This document shows positions 35,425 to 44,985 of a stretch of DNA of 64,000 nucleotides, one piece after another. Both the position numbers and the translations under genes were made by a program. Under the pieces are notes generated by a model. That model did not search any database and had not been told where the DNA came from. It saw nothing but the letters and a program-made list of their open reading frames with translations. Source of the DNA: Falsiroseomonas sp050563525 (GTDB lineage: Bacteria > Pseudomonadota > Alphaproteobacteria > Acetobacterales > Acetobacteraceae); the NCBI RefSeq assembly GCF_050563525.1, contig NZ_JBNXUN010000004.1, positions 1-64,000 of the forward strand, given 5' to 3'. Position 1 is the first letter of the stretch, and every line of letters starts with the position of its first letter.

Positions 35425-36794
35425 GCGGGAAGCTGCTGGCGGGCCCGATGCTGCTGCGCCGGGGCATCCCGGACCGGCTCCTGCGCCTGTCCGCCTCCGG
35501 CCTCGCCAAGGCCAGTGGCGGATCGCTGGCCGTGCTCGTTGCCGGCGCGGGGCTGAGCTACGTCGCACAGGTCGTGACGGCACGGCTGATCGGGCCGGCG
35601 AGCTTTGGCGTCTATGCCTATGTCCTGGCCTGGACCACCCTGCTGGCCTACGCGGCGACGCTGGGCTTCCGTGTCTCGCTGTTGCGGCTGCTGCCAACCT
35701 ATCGAGCGACCGGGAACTGGTCCCACGCCCGGGGCCTGGCCCGCTTCTCGGCTTGGGCCACGGCGGTTTCGGCCTGCTGCGTCACCGCGGCCGGACTCGC
35801 GCTGGTGCCGCTGCTGCTGGGCACCACATCGGAACAGGCGCGCACCTTCCTGATCGGCCTCTGCGTGGTGCCGCTGGTGGCGCTCCAGCTTATCCTGGCG
35901 ACCTCCGTGCGTGCCTGGGGCGGTGTCGTCGAGGCGCTGGTCCCCGAGCGCATCCTGCGGGACGGCGTCGCGGTGGCGGTACTGGTCCTGGTGTTGGCGG
36001 CCGGCTGGATGGCGCCCGGCGCACCGGCCGCAGCGGTGGCCCTGCTGGCAGGCGGGGCCTGCGCCCTCATGGCCAGTTGGCTGATGCTGCGCCGCCGGCG
36101 GCCGGGCGAACTTGCCGCTGCCGCGCCGACGCTGACGCCGGGCGCGTGGTTGCGTCCGACGCTGCCGCTGACGGTGCTGATGCTGGCGGATGTGCTGATG
36201 GGCCGGGCCGGCACGATGGTCCTCGGGTCGATCGGCGCCATGCATGAGGCCGGGATCTTCACCGTCGCCTACAGCCTGTCGCTGCTGGCCGCGCTGCCCC
36301 GGATGGCAATCGCATCGGCCTTCGCGCCGACCGTGGCCGACCTGCATGCGCGGGGCGATCGGCCGCGCCTGCAGGCGCTTTGCACGCGGGCCGCACGGCT
36401 TTCGCTGGCGGCCACGCTGCTGGTCGCGCTGCCGCTGATCGCGGCGGCAGGGCCGCTGCTGTCGCTGTTCGGGCCTGCCTTCGCGCCTGGTGCGCCGGCC
36501 GTCGTCATCCTGGTCCTGGCCCAGCTCTTCGCCGCGGCCTGTGGACCGCAGCAGCACCTGCTGACGATGACCGGCCACGAGGTTGCGGCGGCCTCCAGCC
36601 TGGCCGCGGCGGTCGCGGCGGCGTTCCTGTTCGCCCTGCTGCTCGTCGGCCCGCTGGGTCTTCCTGGTGTTGCCCTGGCTTCGGCGGGAAGCCTGGTGGG
36701 GTGGAACCTGTTCATCCTGGTGTTCGCGTGGCGCCGGCTCGGCCTCAGGCCCGGGCTGGCCTTGCCCATGAGGAAGGCGGAGGTCAAGCGATGA
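35421..36794 (+). CDS. Wzx-type polysaccharide flippase
   Basis: A 457-residue MOP-superfamily membrane protein with about 12-14 helices. Start GTG at 35421, overlapping the previous stop, with GAGGGAG upstream. The first helices show the family pattern ASGGSLAVLVAGAGLSYVAQ then VVTARLIGPASFGVYAYVLA. Arginines line the inner segments (RVSLLRLLPTYRATGNW). It flips lipid-linked repeat units across the inner membrane. An ATGA overlap leads into the fusion gene downstream. Confidence 0.9.
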   Translation: MSGKLLAGPMLLRRGIPDRLLRLSASGLAKASGGSLAVLVAGAGLSYVAQVVTARLIGPASFGVYAYVLAWTTLLAYAATLGFRVSLLRLLPTYRATGNWSHARGLARFSAWATAVSACCVTAAGLALVPLLLGTTSEQARTFLIGLCVVPLVALQLILATSVRAWGGVVEALVPERILRDGVAVAVLVLVLAAGWMAPGAPAAAVALLAGGACALMASWLMLRRRRPGELAAAAPTLTPGAWLRPTLPLTVLMLADVLMGRAGTMVLGSIGAMHEAGIFTVAYSLSLLAALPRMAIASAFAPTVADLHARGDRPRLQALCTRAARLSLAATLLVALPLIAAAGPLLSLFGPAFAPGAPAVVILVLAQLFAAACGPQQHLLTMTGHEVAAASSLAAAVAAAFLFALLLVGPLGLPGVALASAGSLVGWNLFILVFAWRRLGLRPGLALPMRKAEVKR

Positions 36795-38320
36795 ACGTGC
36801 AGAGCGTCGTTACCGTGGCGGATGCGGCGGAGGACCCGATGACGGACGCGCCGGAGGTGCTTCCGCGGCCGCTCCGCGTGCTGCGCGCCGCGCTCGACCA
36901 GCGGGGCATCCGCTACTGCCATTGGAAGAGCAACATCCGCCTCGCACGGGCGCTGACCGGCATGGAAGACGTCGACCTGCTGGTGCATCGGGAGGATGCC
37001 GTGGCGTTCCAGGCGGCGCTGGCGGAGGCGGGCTTCCGGCGCACCGGATCGCGCGCCGGCCTCGGCCATCCCGGCGTCTTCCACGCCGTGGCGCTCGATG
37101 AAGCCAGCGCCAGCCTCATCCACCTGCACGCCTACCTGCAGATCGTCGGCGGCGACAGCCTGGTGAAGAGCTATCGCCTGCCGGTCGAGCCGATGCTGCT
37201 GACCGGATGTCGCCGGCTGCATGGCTGGCCGGTTCCGACGCCGGAGGCGGAACTCGCGGTCTTCGTGCTGCGCGTGGCGCTGAAGCATGCCGACCCGGTC
37301 GAGGCAGTCATGGCAAACCGCGGCTACGGCGCCACGGTGGAGGAACTGGCCTGGCTGCGCGACCAGGCCGACGAGCCGCGCGCCATCGCGCTGTTCGAGA
37401 GCCTGGTGCCGGGCGCCGGGCCGGAGCTGTTCGGGCGGCTCGTCGAGGCGATCGGTGACCGACATGCCCTCCCGCAGCGCATGCGCCTCGGATTGCACCT
37501 CGCCTGGTCCATGCGAGGCCTGCGCAGGCTCGGGCGCATCGCCGAGCTGCGGTCCCGCCTGCACCGGGTGGCGGCCGCCCTGGGTCGTCGCATCTCCGGG
37601 CGCCGGGACCTGGTTCTGGAAACCGGCGGCACCATCGTGGCACTGGTGGGCCCGAAGGCCACGGGAAAATCCACGCTGGGCGACGGCATCGCGGAGAGCC
37701 TGTTTGGGCAGCTCGACGTCATCCGGATCCATGCCGGCAAGCCACCGGCGACGCTGCTATCCGCGGCCCCGCGGACGCTGCTTCCCCTGGCTCGGCGGAT
37801 GTTTCCGGGCGACCGGCCCAGCGCCTATGACAGTATCGAGAAGCGCCGCGGGCGAGGCCATTCGCTGCTCTACGTGCTGCGCATGACCCTGTTGGCCCAT
37901 GACCGGCGCGCGCTGCTGCAACGCAGCCGGCGGGCCGCCGCCGCCGGCGCCATCGTGGTGAGCGACCGCTACCCCTCGGCCACCGAAGGTGCAATCGACA
38001 GCAGCTGCTTCGACGCGGCGACCATCGCCGCGTGCCAGTCGCCCCTCAAGCGCTGGCTGATGCGGCAGGAGCACAGGCTGCACGCCACGCTGCCGCGACC
38101 CGGCCTCGTGCTGCGCCTCGAGGCGCCGATGGAGACGGCGATCCGGCGCGACGCAGAGCGCTCGAAGCCCGAAGGGCCGGATGCCGCGGCGGTGGTCCGG
38201 CGCTGGCAATTGGAGACGCATGCGGAGTTTCCGGGAACCCCCGTGGTTCGCCTGCGCACCGACATGCCGCTCGAGGATTCGCTGCGCCGGGCGGTCACGG
38301 AGGTCTGGGCGCATCTCTAG
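36791..38320 (+). CDS. Nucleotidyltransferase-like/thymidylate-kinase-like fusion
   Basis: A 509-residue two-domain protein. The N-terminal half has RGIRYCHWKSNIRLARAL and GMEDVDLLVHREDAVAFQ (~38-76), a nucleotidyltransferase-like fold with Asp-x-Asp. The C-terminal half (~275-509) is a P-loop kinase: TIVALVGPKATGKSTLGDGI (~285-304), AGAIVVSDRYPSATEGAID (acid-Arg-Tyr as in dTMP kinases) and a C-terminal lid. The dTMP-kinase-like fold with an appended nucleotidyltransferase is uncommon. It follows the flippase gene (ATGA overlap), and its partner kinase gene lies two genes upstream. Likely a polymer-modification or precursor-activation enzyme; substrate unknown. Confidence 0.75.
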   Translation: MNVQSVVTVADAAEDPMTDAPEVLPRPLRVLRAALDQRGIRYCHWKSNIRLARALTGMEDVDLLVHREDAVAFQAALAEAGFRRTGSRAGLGHPGVFHAVALDEASASLIHLHAYLQIVGGDSLVKSYRLPVEPMLLTGCRRLHGWPVPTPEAELAVFVLRVALKHADPVEAVMANRGYGATVEELAWLRDQADEPRAIALFESLVPGAGPELFGRLVEAIGDRHALPQRMRLGLHLAWSMRGLRRLGRIAELRSRLHRVAAALGRRISGRRDLVLETGGTIVALVGPKATGKSTLGDGIAESLFGQLDVIRIHAGKPPATLLSAAPRTLLPLARRMFPGDRPSAYDSIEKRRGRGHSLLYVLRMTLLAHDRRALLQRSRRAAAAGAIVVSDRYPSATEGAIDSSCFDAATIAACQSPLKRWLMRQEHRLHATLPRPGLVLRLEAPMETAIRRDAERSKPEGPDAAAVVRRWQLETHAEFPGTPVVRLRTDMPLEDSLRRAVTEVWAHL

Positions 38321-38632
38321 CCGGCTGCCCCTGCGACGGGCGGTGGGGGCGATGCGTCGCCGCGGTGAAGTCCGGTCCTGCCGGTAAGGGTGCCATCCCC
38401 GGTGGTACAGCCCCTGGCGCAACATGCCGATAATCCGCATTTTGCCCCGGTCGCGAATTCCTGCTCTATACCCCAGCGTCGGGAGGCAACGCCTCGGTGA
38501 CAACCAGATCATGCTGGAGTGGCTGCTAGGCTTGCACGATACACCCAACCTCCTCCACCCGGCGCCGATCGGGGGCGCCCTGGCACGGCGGCGCAACCTG
38601 CTGCCTGCGCCACCGGACACGGGGGCACGACG
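38321..38632. other. Gap within the polysaccharide operon
   Basis: A 312-base spacer without a supported gene. A hexamer pair TTGCCC (about 38443) and TATACC (about 38468), 19 bases apart, could be an internal promoter for the GT2 gene. Spacing is longer than ideal. Confidence 0.3.
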
Positions 38633-40702
38633 ATGAGGCGCGGGCCGGTGCTGATCCGCTCCCTGCGCCTGGCGCCACCGCCCGAAGGCGCCTGGCACCG
38701 CATCTTCTTTGCGATGGAAGGACTGGAGGAAACCACGGTTCCCTATGTGACGCTGCACGATGCCGCCGGGGTCTCCCTGTGCGGCCACCTGTACCTGCAC
38801 GCGCTGCCCTCGCGGGATGCTGGGCGGGAGGCGCGGGAGATGGTCTGGTATGTCCCTGGGGAAATCCGCGAGGCACGTCTTTCGGCCCTGGGTCCTACCG
38901 CTGGACTGCGTGCGGAGGCGTTCCTGTTGCAGCCGTTGGGCCGCGCCGCGGCCGCAATGCGGCTGTTGCGCCAGGCCCCGCGGCGCGATGTCGTGCGCCT
39001 GGCACGCATGGCGCTGACCCGCCCGCGCAACCTGCGCCGGGAAATGCGGCACGTGCTGGCGCTGACCACGAACAGTGCGCAGGTGTCCCGGCAATCCTAC
39101 GCGACCTGGATCGCACTGTTCGACCAATGGTCCGCGGCGGATTTTCCGGCGAGCCCCGCGCCGCCGCGCATCGCCTACATCGTGCTGGCGCAGGATGCGC
39201 AGTCGCCTGCGCTGGCAGCGACGCTGGCGTCTCTCGCGGCGCAGCCGACGCGCCCGGACAGCGCAATCCTATATCCCGGCGCGCTGCTGCGGCCCGCCAT
39301 CGCGCCGCTGGATGCCGACGTCATTGGCATCCTCCAGGCCGGTGAGGTGCTGCCGCCGCATGCGACGCAACTGTGCGGACAGAAGTTCGGCACAACGGAA
39401 ATCGCGATCACCGACGAGGATGACGTGGCGCCGGACGGCACGCGCCATGCGCCACGGTTCAAGCCACGCCCGAATCTCGCGCTGATGCTGTCCGGTACCC
39501 TGTCGCGGGGCCTGTGGCTGGTTCGGCGCGACACACTGATGCGGCACGCGCCGGAGGTGGCGGAGACGGCGGAGGCGCTGCGCCTGGCCACCTGGCTCGC
39601 CCGCTACCGCGCCGACCCGCGGCCATTCAGCCGGCGAATTCCCTACATCCTGGCGCATCGTCGCCCCGATGCGGAGTCGGCGGCACCCGAGGCGCTGGCG
39701 GAGATTGTATCGCGGCACCTTCAGGGTGGCGGTCCCGCCATCACGCCCATCGCCGGCGTGCCGCTCAGGTTTCGGCTTGCGCCGGCCGCGCCTGAGAAAC
39801 GCGTCACGGCCATAGTGCCGTCCACGCTGCGGGCGCACCATTCGCAGGCCTGCATCAGCGCCATCCTGGACGGGACGGATCATGCGGGCTTCGAGCTGCA
39901 TGTGGTGGTGATGCAGCCCGGTCCGCTGGATGCCTGTCAGCGCGTGGCGGCGGAGGCGCTCGGCCGCCATCCGAATGCGAGGGTCAGTTGGCTCGAGGCG
40001 CCGGGCTTCAACTTCTCCACCGCCAACAATCATGTCGCGGCGCGAACGCAGGGCGACCACATCCTGCTGCTGAACGACGACGTCACCCCCATCCGGCGCG
40101 ACTGGTTGCGCTGGATGTGCGCCTTCCTGCACGATCCGATGGTGGGGATGGTGGGTGCGCGGCTGCTGTATCCGGATGGCAGCGTGCAGCATGGCGGCAT
40201 CATCATGGGTCTCTCGGGCCTGTGCGAACATGCGCATCGCCACCTGCCGGGAGATGAGCCCGGCTACATGTCGCGTGCTGTTCTGGCGCAGGAGCTTTCG
40301 GCCGTCACCGCCGCCTGCATGCTGGTGCGCCGCAGCCTGTTCGAGATGGTCGGCGGCCTCGACGAAAATTATCCTAGCGCCTTCAACGACGTGGATTTTG
40401 CGCTGCGGGTGGGCGAGACCGGGCATGGCATCGTCTACGCACCGCAGGCCGAATTGCATCATCATGAACTTCTGACCTACGGCAACCACTATTCGGGCGA
40501 CCGCGCCGCCTTCCAGGCCGCGGAAAGCCGCAGGGTGCGGCAGCGTTGGGCAGCGGTTTGCGCGGAAGATCCGTTCCACAGCCCCAACCTCAGCCTGGCG
40601 CTCGGGCACGAATGGCGGCTCGCGTTTCCCCCGCGCGCCGAGGCGGAGTCGGCAGGGGGGCACCATGAAGGCACGAGCCCACTACCCGCTTCAGTTTCCT
40701 GA
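38633..40702 (+). CDS. Glycosyltransferase family 2, large two-part protein
   Basis: A 689-residue protein. The N-terminal ~380 residues form a domain of the kind that precedes GT2 in large cluster enzymes. It includes a degenerate GT-A unit (RIAYIVLAQDAQSPALAATL, ITDEDDVAPDG). The catalytic GT-A domain follows at ~390-660: RVTAIVPSTLRAHHSQACIS, HILLLNDDVTPIRRDWLRWM (donor DxD-like NDD), RLLYPDGSVQHGGII and VGGLDENYPSAFNDVDFALR. These are the O-antigen/rhamnosyl GT2 signatures. I chose ATG 38633, where family-like sequence begins; the frame is open further upstream. It adds sugars to the repeat unit in the cytoplasm. Confidence 0.85.
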   Translation: MRRGPVLIRSLRLAPPPEGAWHRIFFAMEGLEETTVPYVTLHDAAGVSLCGHLYLHALPSRDAGREAREMVWYVPGEIREARLSALGPTAGLRAEAFLLQPLGRAAAAMRLLRQAPRRDVVRLARMALTRPRNLRREMRHVLALTTNSAQVSRQSYATWIALFDQWSAADFPASPAPPRIAYIVLAQDAQSPALAATLASLAAQPTRPDSAILYPGALLRPAIAPLDADVIGILQAGEVLPPHATQLCGQKFGTTEIAITDEDDVAPDGTRHAPRFKPRPNLALMLSGTLSRGLWLVRRDTLMRHAPEVAETAEALRLATWLARYRADPRPFSRRIPYILAHRRPDAESAAPEALAEIVSRHLQGGGPAITPIAGVPLRFRLAPAAPEKRVTAIVPSTLRAHHSQACISAILDGTDHAGFELHVVVMQPGPLDACQRVAAEALGRHPNARVSWLEAPGFNFSTANNHVAARTQGDHILLLNDDVTPIRRDWLRWMCAFLHDPMVGMVGARLLYPDGSVQHGGIIMGLSGLCEHAHRHLPGDEPGYMSRAVLAQELSAVTAACMLVRRSLFEMVGGLDENYPSAFNDVDFALRVGETGHGIVYAPQAELHHHELLTYGNHYSGDRAAFQAAESRRVRQRWAAVCAEDPFHSPNLSLALGHEWRLAFPPRAEAESAGGHHEGTSPLPASVS

Positions 40703-40835
40703 CGCGCGTGGGATCCGGCGGAACCTGAAGGCTGTTCAGGTTTTGAATGGTGTCCTCAGGAAGCGTGACGCAGACTGACTTGAGACAGGGCCGGTTGGCG
40801 TGCACTCGCCCTGAAATCAGCCGAAGGTCAACGAG

Positions 40836-41602
40836 GTGACGGCCACCCGTAGACTCAACATTCCTGCGGACTATCCCTTCCAGACCTTGAACCGCGCGCT
40901 TTCTCCGCGTGACACCATGCATGCCGACAGTGATGCGCATTATCTTTCCGTCGGAATCTAGGCGATCTCAATTCTGGAACGCGCTCTCGGCGAAGCTGAA
41001 CCTCAGAAAATCCTGGACCTGCCATGCGGCTTCGGGCGAGTCACACGAGTTCTGCGCGTGCGGTTTCCGCACGCGTCAATAACCGCATGCGATCTCGATC
41101 GCGAAGGGGTGGAATTTGCGCGGCGCAGTTCCAGGGCGATGCCGCGGTCTTAGTGAAGGATTTCAGCCAGCTTCAGCTGCGTGAGCAATACGACCTGATA
41201 TGGGTGGGATCGCTCATCACCCATCTTCCTCCGCTGCAGACGCGGATGTTTCTTGCAGCGATGCGGCGGCACATGACGGACAATGCGAGGCTTGTCGTTT
41301 CATCCCACGGACCGAGCATCATCTCCCGCCTGCGTGCGCAAGGGTACGGGCTTGATACCGAAACAGCCACGGCGCTGATCGATGAGTTCGAGAAGACCGG
41401 CTTCGGCTATCGCGACTACCATACCGGCGGCGACGAGTATGGCGTAGCGCTGACGAACGAGCATTACGGCATATCGCTGACGGATGAAGCCTTGTTTCGC
41501 AACAACCTGCCGGAATGCGGCCTGCGCATAGTAAGCTACATCCCGCGCGTATGGGACGACCATCACGACATCGTCGTGACCAGGTTGAGCGAAGACGAAT
41601 GA
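40836..41602 (+). pseudogene. SAM-dependent methyltransferase, broken
   Basis: Starting at GTG 40836 the conceptual protein reads VTATRRLNIPADYPFQTLNR and on to HYLSVGI, then a TAG at 40959-40961. The same frame then continues with KILDLPCGFGRVTRVLRVRF and ITACDLDREGVEFA, which is the SAM-binding motif I and the acidic motif II. A one-base loss near 41118 shifts to the frame carrying AAVLVKDFSQLQLREQYDLI, WVGSLITHLPP and the normal C-terminus to TRLSEDE. Two independent lesions make the gene dead. It probably once methylated a cluster sugar. Confidence 0.75.
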
Positions 41603-41738
41603 CGTTCGCCCTGGCGGCCATGTCGCCGGGGCCTGGTCCGCACGAGCCGACCCGGCACATCGCAATGCTCTGGCCCCGTACAGGGTCCTGGCCTGCTGCC
41701 GGCTCGAGTCGACCGATCCATTGCAGATGAGCGGTCGC

Positions 41739-42446
41739 TCAGATGTTTGCGACCAGGATCTGTTGAACGCAAAGGCGCGCATCGGCGAGCGCATAATCCG
41801 TAGGCTGGCTCGTGGATATCGACGTCACCAGGTCCCGCAGCGGATTACCTGACCAAGCCGCCCGCAGCCGAAGGTCCGACGGAGATATGCGCCAGCGGTC
41901 AAGGAGGAAGGCGGGCGCAACATGGTGGGAGTCGAGGCTGTCAGGCTTCGGAGACTGCCGCCGCCGCGCAGGAAGAATCACGTCGCCCCACCAGGCAACA
42001 GGCACTTCCTCCACGCCCCCGACAGCGAGCGCATGGCCCGTCACGACCAGCCGGTCGTGCAGCCTGCGATAGGCGCCGGGACTCATCAACTGCCCGATCT
42101 CCACGCAGCCGAGGTAGCGCCCCTCGGCCCGTTCCATGCCCAGGTTGAGGAGCGGTACGCGAAGATCATGTGGTTCGGGGAGATGCCAGTTGTGTAGACG
42201 CACGGCCATCTCCGGGCATAGATCCTGGATCGGCCGCGTGGCATCGCGCACGGCCCGTAACTCCGCGACGGAAAACCGCGGGAGGCAGAGATGAATACGG
42301 AGTGGGCTGAGGCTGGAGGCCACGGCGCCTTGCGCGTCGGACGCGGCCCCGAGAAGCGCGAAGACACCTTGCTCCAGCCTCGGCAGATCGACCAGGTCCT
42401 CGAAAACGAGAAGGACGTCGAGGCCTCCTCGCGGCGCCGCAATCAT
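41739..42446 (-). CDS. Small glycosyltransferase-like protein
   Basis: A 235-residue protein from ATG 42446 (GGAGGG upstream). MIAAPRGGLDVLLVFEDLVD opens an alpha/beta fold. LLNLGMERAEGRYLGCVEIG then QLMSPGAYRRLHDRL and ALAVGGVEEVPV resemble the part of GT2 domains around the acidic acceptor-binding residues, but the N-terminal nucleotide-binding half is short and no DxD is clear. It faces the dead methyltransferase. It may be a truncated or specialised GT; I am not sure of any activity. Confidence 0.5.
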   Translation of the reverse strand: MIAAPRGGLDVLLVFEDLVDLPRLEQGVFALLGAASDAQGAVASSLSPLRIHLCLPRFSVAELRAVRDATRPIQDLCPEMAVRLHNWHLPEPHDLRVPLLNLGMERAEGRYLGCVEIGQLMSPGAYRRLHDRLVVTGHALAVGGVEEVPVAWWGDVILPARRRQSPKPDSLDSHHVAPAFLLDRWRISPSDLRLRAAWSGNPLRDLVTSISTSQPTDYALADARLCVQQILVANI

Positions 42447-42712
42447 CACCCGATGCCCTCCAGTTCCGCGGAGAATTCGGCCAGATGGCGCCACTCCGCA
42501 GGCACGGCAGGGCCGGCATCCTCCGGCAGGGAAAGGTTTGTTCCCCCGGTGGATGTGCAGTCGCGCCGTTCGCGCTGCAGCAGGCCTGACGGCGATCCTC
42601 GGTCGTCGGGGCGGGGTTGAGGGTTGCGGTACATCAACGACCAGGGCGCGGCCGTCATGCACGCTTTGCCCCTCAGCCGAACCGCTCCCTCCCTCCGGAA
42701 GCATGAACCTCG

Positions 42713-43858
42713 ATGCGTCGCCGCACCGCCTTGCTGCTCGCCGCGCCGGTGCTGCTGGCTATTGCCGTCATCCTGCTGCGCCTGCAACCCATGGACGTGG
42801 AAATCGCGCCTGCCGAGACGAACATCCCCGTCACCATCTTCGGCCTTGGCACGGTCGAGGCGCAGACGTTGTCCCGCATCGGCTTCGAGGTGCCCGGCAC
42901 GCTCACGGACCTTGCCGCGGACCACGGGGATGAAGTGCGCGCCGGCACGGTACTCGCGCGCCTGAACTCGGCCGGCCAGGAGGCCCGCGTCGCGCGCGCC
43001 GAGGCCGGTCTGCAATCGGCGCAGGCCGTCGCCGAACGCGCCGAGGCCCAGCGCGAACGTGCGGAAGCCGTGCAGGCGCAGCGGCAATCGACCGCGCGAC
43101 GCCGCCGTGACCTGGCGCAACGCGGCGCCGGCAGCGCGGAAGCCGCGGAACTGGCGGAAACCGACGCCGTGCTGGCGGCGGCCGACCTGGCCGTGAATCG
43201 CGCCGATGCCGCCGTGGCCCGCGCCGCCATTGCCGACGCCCGGGCGAACCTGCTGGCGGAGCGCAACACGCTGGCCCGGCACAGCCTGCTCGCCCCCTAT
43301 GACGCCCTGGTGGTCAGCCGCCAGCGCGAGCCGGGCACCGCGCTCAGCCCCGGCGAGGTCGTCTTCACGCTGATCCCGCCCGACAGCCTCTGGGCGCTCG
43401 CCCATGTGGATGAGGGGCGGGCAGGGGACCTCGCGGTGGGACAACCAGCGCAGGTTACGTTGCGCAGCCGCCCCGGCCAGCCCATGGCGGCGGAGGTGGT
43501 GCGGATCGGCCTGGAGGCCGACCGGGTGACGGAGGAGCGCCGGGTCTATCTGCGCTGCCGGTCCTGTCCCTCCCGCCCCATCCTGGGTGAACAGGTCGAG
43601 GCACTGATCGAGACAGGGCGCCTGCCGCGCGCGAGGCTGGTGCCGGAAAGCGCAGTGCATGGCTTCGACGGGGCCGGCGGCACCGTTTGGACGGTGGAGC
43701 ATGGCCGCCTGGCGCAGCGCCACCTGCGCTTTGCCGCGCGCCTCGTGGATGCGCGCCTCGCCATCGTCGAGGGCCTGCCGGAGGGCGCCGAGGTCGCAAC
43801 CCGCCCCACAGCGTCCTTCCGCATCGGCCGGGCGGCGCGCGCCCTGCCCGCGCCATGA
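42713..43858 (+). CDS. HlyD-family adaptor of an ABC exporter
   Basis: A 381-residue membrane-fusion protein. An N-terminal hydrophobic anchor (TALLLAAPVLLAIAVILLRL, ~4-23) is followed by a barrel-sandwich half (IGFEVPGTLTDLAADHGDEV), a coiled coil rich in Ala, Glu and Arg (~92-175), the second half (HSLLAPYDALVVSRQREPGT) and a beta-barrel. It belongs with the FtsX-like permease and ATPase encoded downstream as a DevBCA-type exporter. The permease start overlaps its stop by ATGA. The exported compound is unknown; a glycolipid is typical of the family. Confidence 0.88.
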   Translation: MRRRTALLLAAPVLLAIAVILLRLQPMDVEIAPAETNIPVTIFGLGTVEAQTLSRIGFEVPGTLTDLAADHGDEVRAGTVLARLNSAGQEARVARAEAGLQSAQAVAERAEAQRERAEAVQAQRQSTARRRRDLAQRGAGSAEAAELAETDAVLAAADLAVNRADAAVARAAIADARANLLAERNTLARHSLLAPYDALVVSRQREPGTALSPGEVVFTLIPPDSLWALAHVDEGRAGDLAVGQPAQVTLRSRPGQPMAAEVVRIGLEADRVTEERRVYLRCRSCPSRPILGEQVEALIETGRLPRARLVPESAVHGFDGAGGTVWTVEHGRLAQRHLRFAARLVDARLAIVEGLPEGAEVATRPTASFRIGRAARALPAP

Positions 43859-44985
43859 ACCTGGCTCTCGCCGACATCCGCCACGGCCTCGGCCGCTTCC
43901 TGCTGACCTGCGCCGGGGTCGGGCTGCTGATGGCGGTGGCGCTGTCCATGGTCGGCATCTACCAGGGGCTGGTGCGGGAAGCGCTGGCGCTGACGCGCAG
44001 TCTCGGCGCCGAGCTTTGGGTGGTGGAGGCCGGCACGCGCGGCCCCTTCGCAGAAGCCTCCCGCATCCCGGGCGATGTGCGGGAGATTGTGGCCCGCATC
44101 CCCGGAGTCGCCGCCGCCGGAAGCCTGGCGCTGCGAACGGTGGAGGCGGAGGGGCCGCGCGGTCGCCTGCGACTGCAGGTGGCGGGCTACGAGCCCGGTC
44201 GGCCCGGGGGGCCGGCCACGCTGGCTGCCGGCCGCGGCCTGGGCGGCGCACGGTTCGAACTTGTGGTGGACCAGCGCGCCGGATTGCCACTGGGCGCCAC
44301 GGTGACACTGGGTCGCGATCGGTACCGCATCGTTGGCCTGACGCGCGGGCTGGTTGCCTCCGGCGGCGACCCGCTGGCTTTCGCCACGCTGCGCGACAGC
44401 CAGGACATGCAGTTCCGCCTGTCCCCGCCGGCGACCCGGCGCGCGACGGCGGCGGGCGCGCCACCGGCGGCGACCGACATCGTCAACGCGGTGATCGCCA
44501 GGCTGCACCCGGCTGCGGATGCGGATGCCGTGGCAGCGAATTTGCGCCGCTGGAAGCACCTGGCCGCGCTGACGGCGACGGAGCAGGAGGACCTGCTTAC
44601 AAAATCCGTGGTGCAGCGCGCGCGGCTGCAGCTTGGCATGTTCACCGTGGTGCTGCTGTTCGTGTCCGGCGTGATCATCGCGCTGATCATCTACACGATG
44701 ACTATGGACAAGCGGCGGGAGATCGCCACGCTGAAGCTGATCGGGGCGCCGGACCTGACGGTCGCCGGACTCGTCCTGCAGCAGGCGATGCTGCTGGGCG
44801 CCCTGGGATTCGCCGCGGCCGTGGCCCTGGTCTTCGCCGTGCGGGACAGCTTCCCTCGCGCGGTCGAACTGGGACCGGCGGAGATTGCCACGATGGCCGG
44901 CGTCATCGCGACCATCTGCCTGACGGCCAGCCTCGTTTCCATCCGCGCCGCCCTCCGGATTGACCCGCAGCAGGCACTCGGCTGA
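43855..44985 (+). CDS. FtsX-like ABC transporter permease
   Basis: A 376-residue permease of the MacB/DevC type. There is one N-terminal TM helix (LLTCAGVGLLMAVALSMVGI, ~16-35), a large periplasmic MacB-core domain (~40-250), and three C-terminal helices (~262-282, ~310-330, ~340-365). The start is ATGA at 43855; the frame is open upstream but that part overlaps the adaptor. The TGATG junction couples it to the ATPase gene. Such permeases couple cytoplasmic ATP hydrolysis to periplasmic extrusion with the adaptor, not to transport across the bilayer. Confidence 0.88.
   Translation: MNLALADIRHGLGRFLLTCAGVGLLMAVALSMVGIYQGLVREALALTRSLGAELWVVEAGTRGPFAEASRIPGDVREIVARIPGVAAAGSLALRTVEAEGPRGRLRLQVAGYEPGRPGGPATLAAGRGLGGARFELVVDQRAGLPLGATVTLGRDRYRIVGLTRGLVASGGDPLAFATLRDSQDMQFRLSPPATRRATAAGAPPAATDIVNAVIARLHPAADADAVAANLRRWKHLAALTATEQEDLLTKSVVQRARLQLGMFTVVLLFVSGVIIALIIYTMTMDKRREIATLKLIGAPDLTVAGLVLQQAMLLGALGFAAAVALVFAVRDSFPRAVELGPAEIATMAGVIATICLTASLVSIRAALRIDPQQALG

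Noticed and set aside
42446..44464. A 672-codon minus-strand frame
   Set aside because: It is antisense to the HlyD and permease genes, which overlap correctly with each other, and reads as Arg/Pro/Gln-rich filler.
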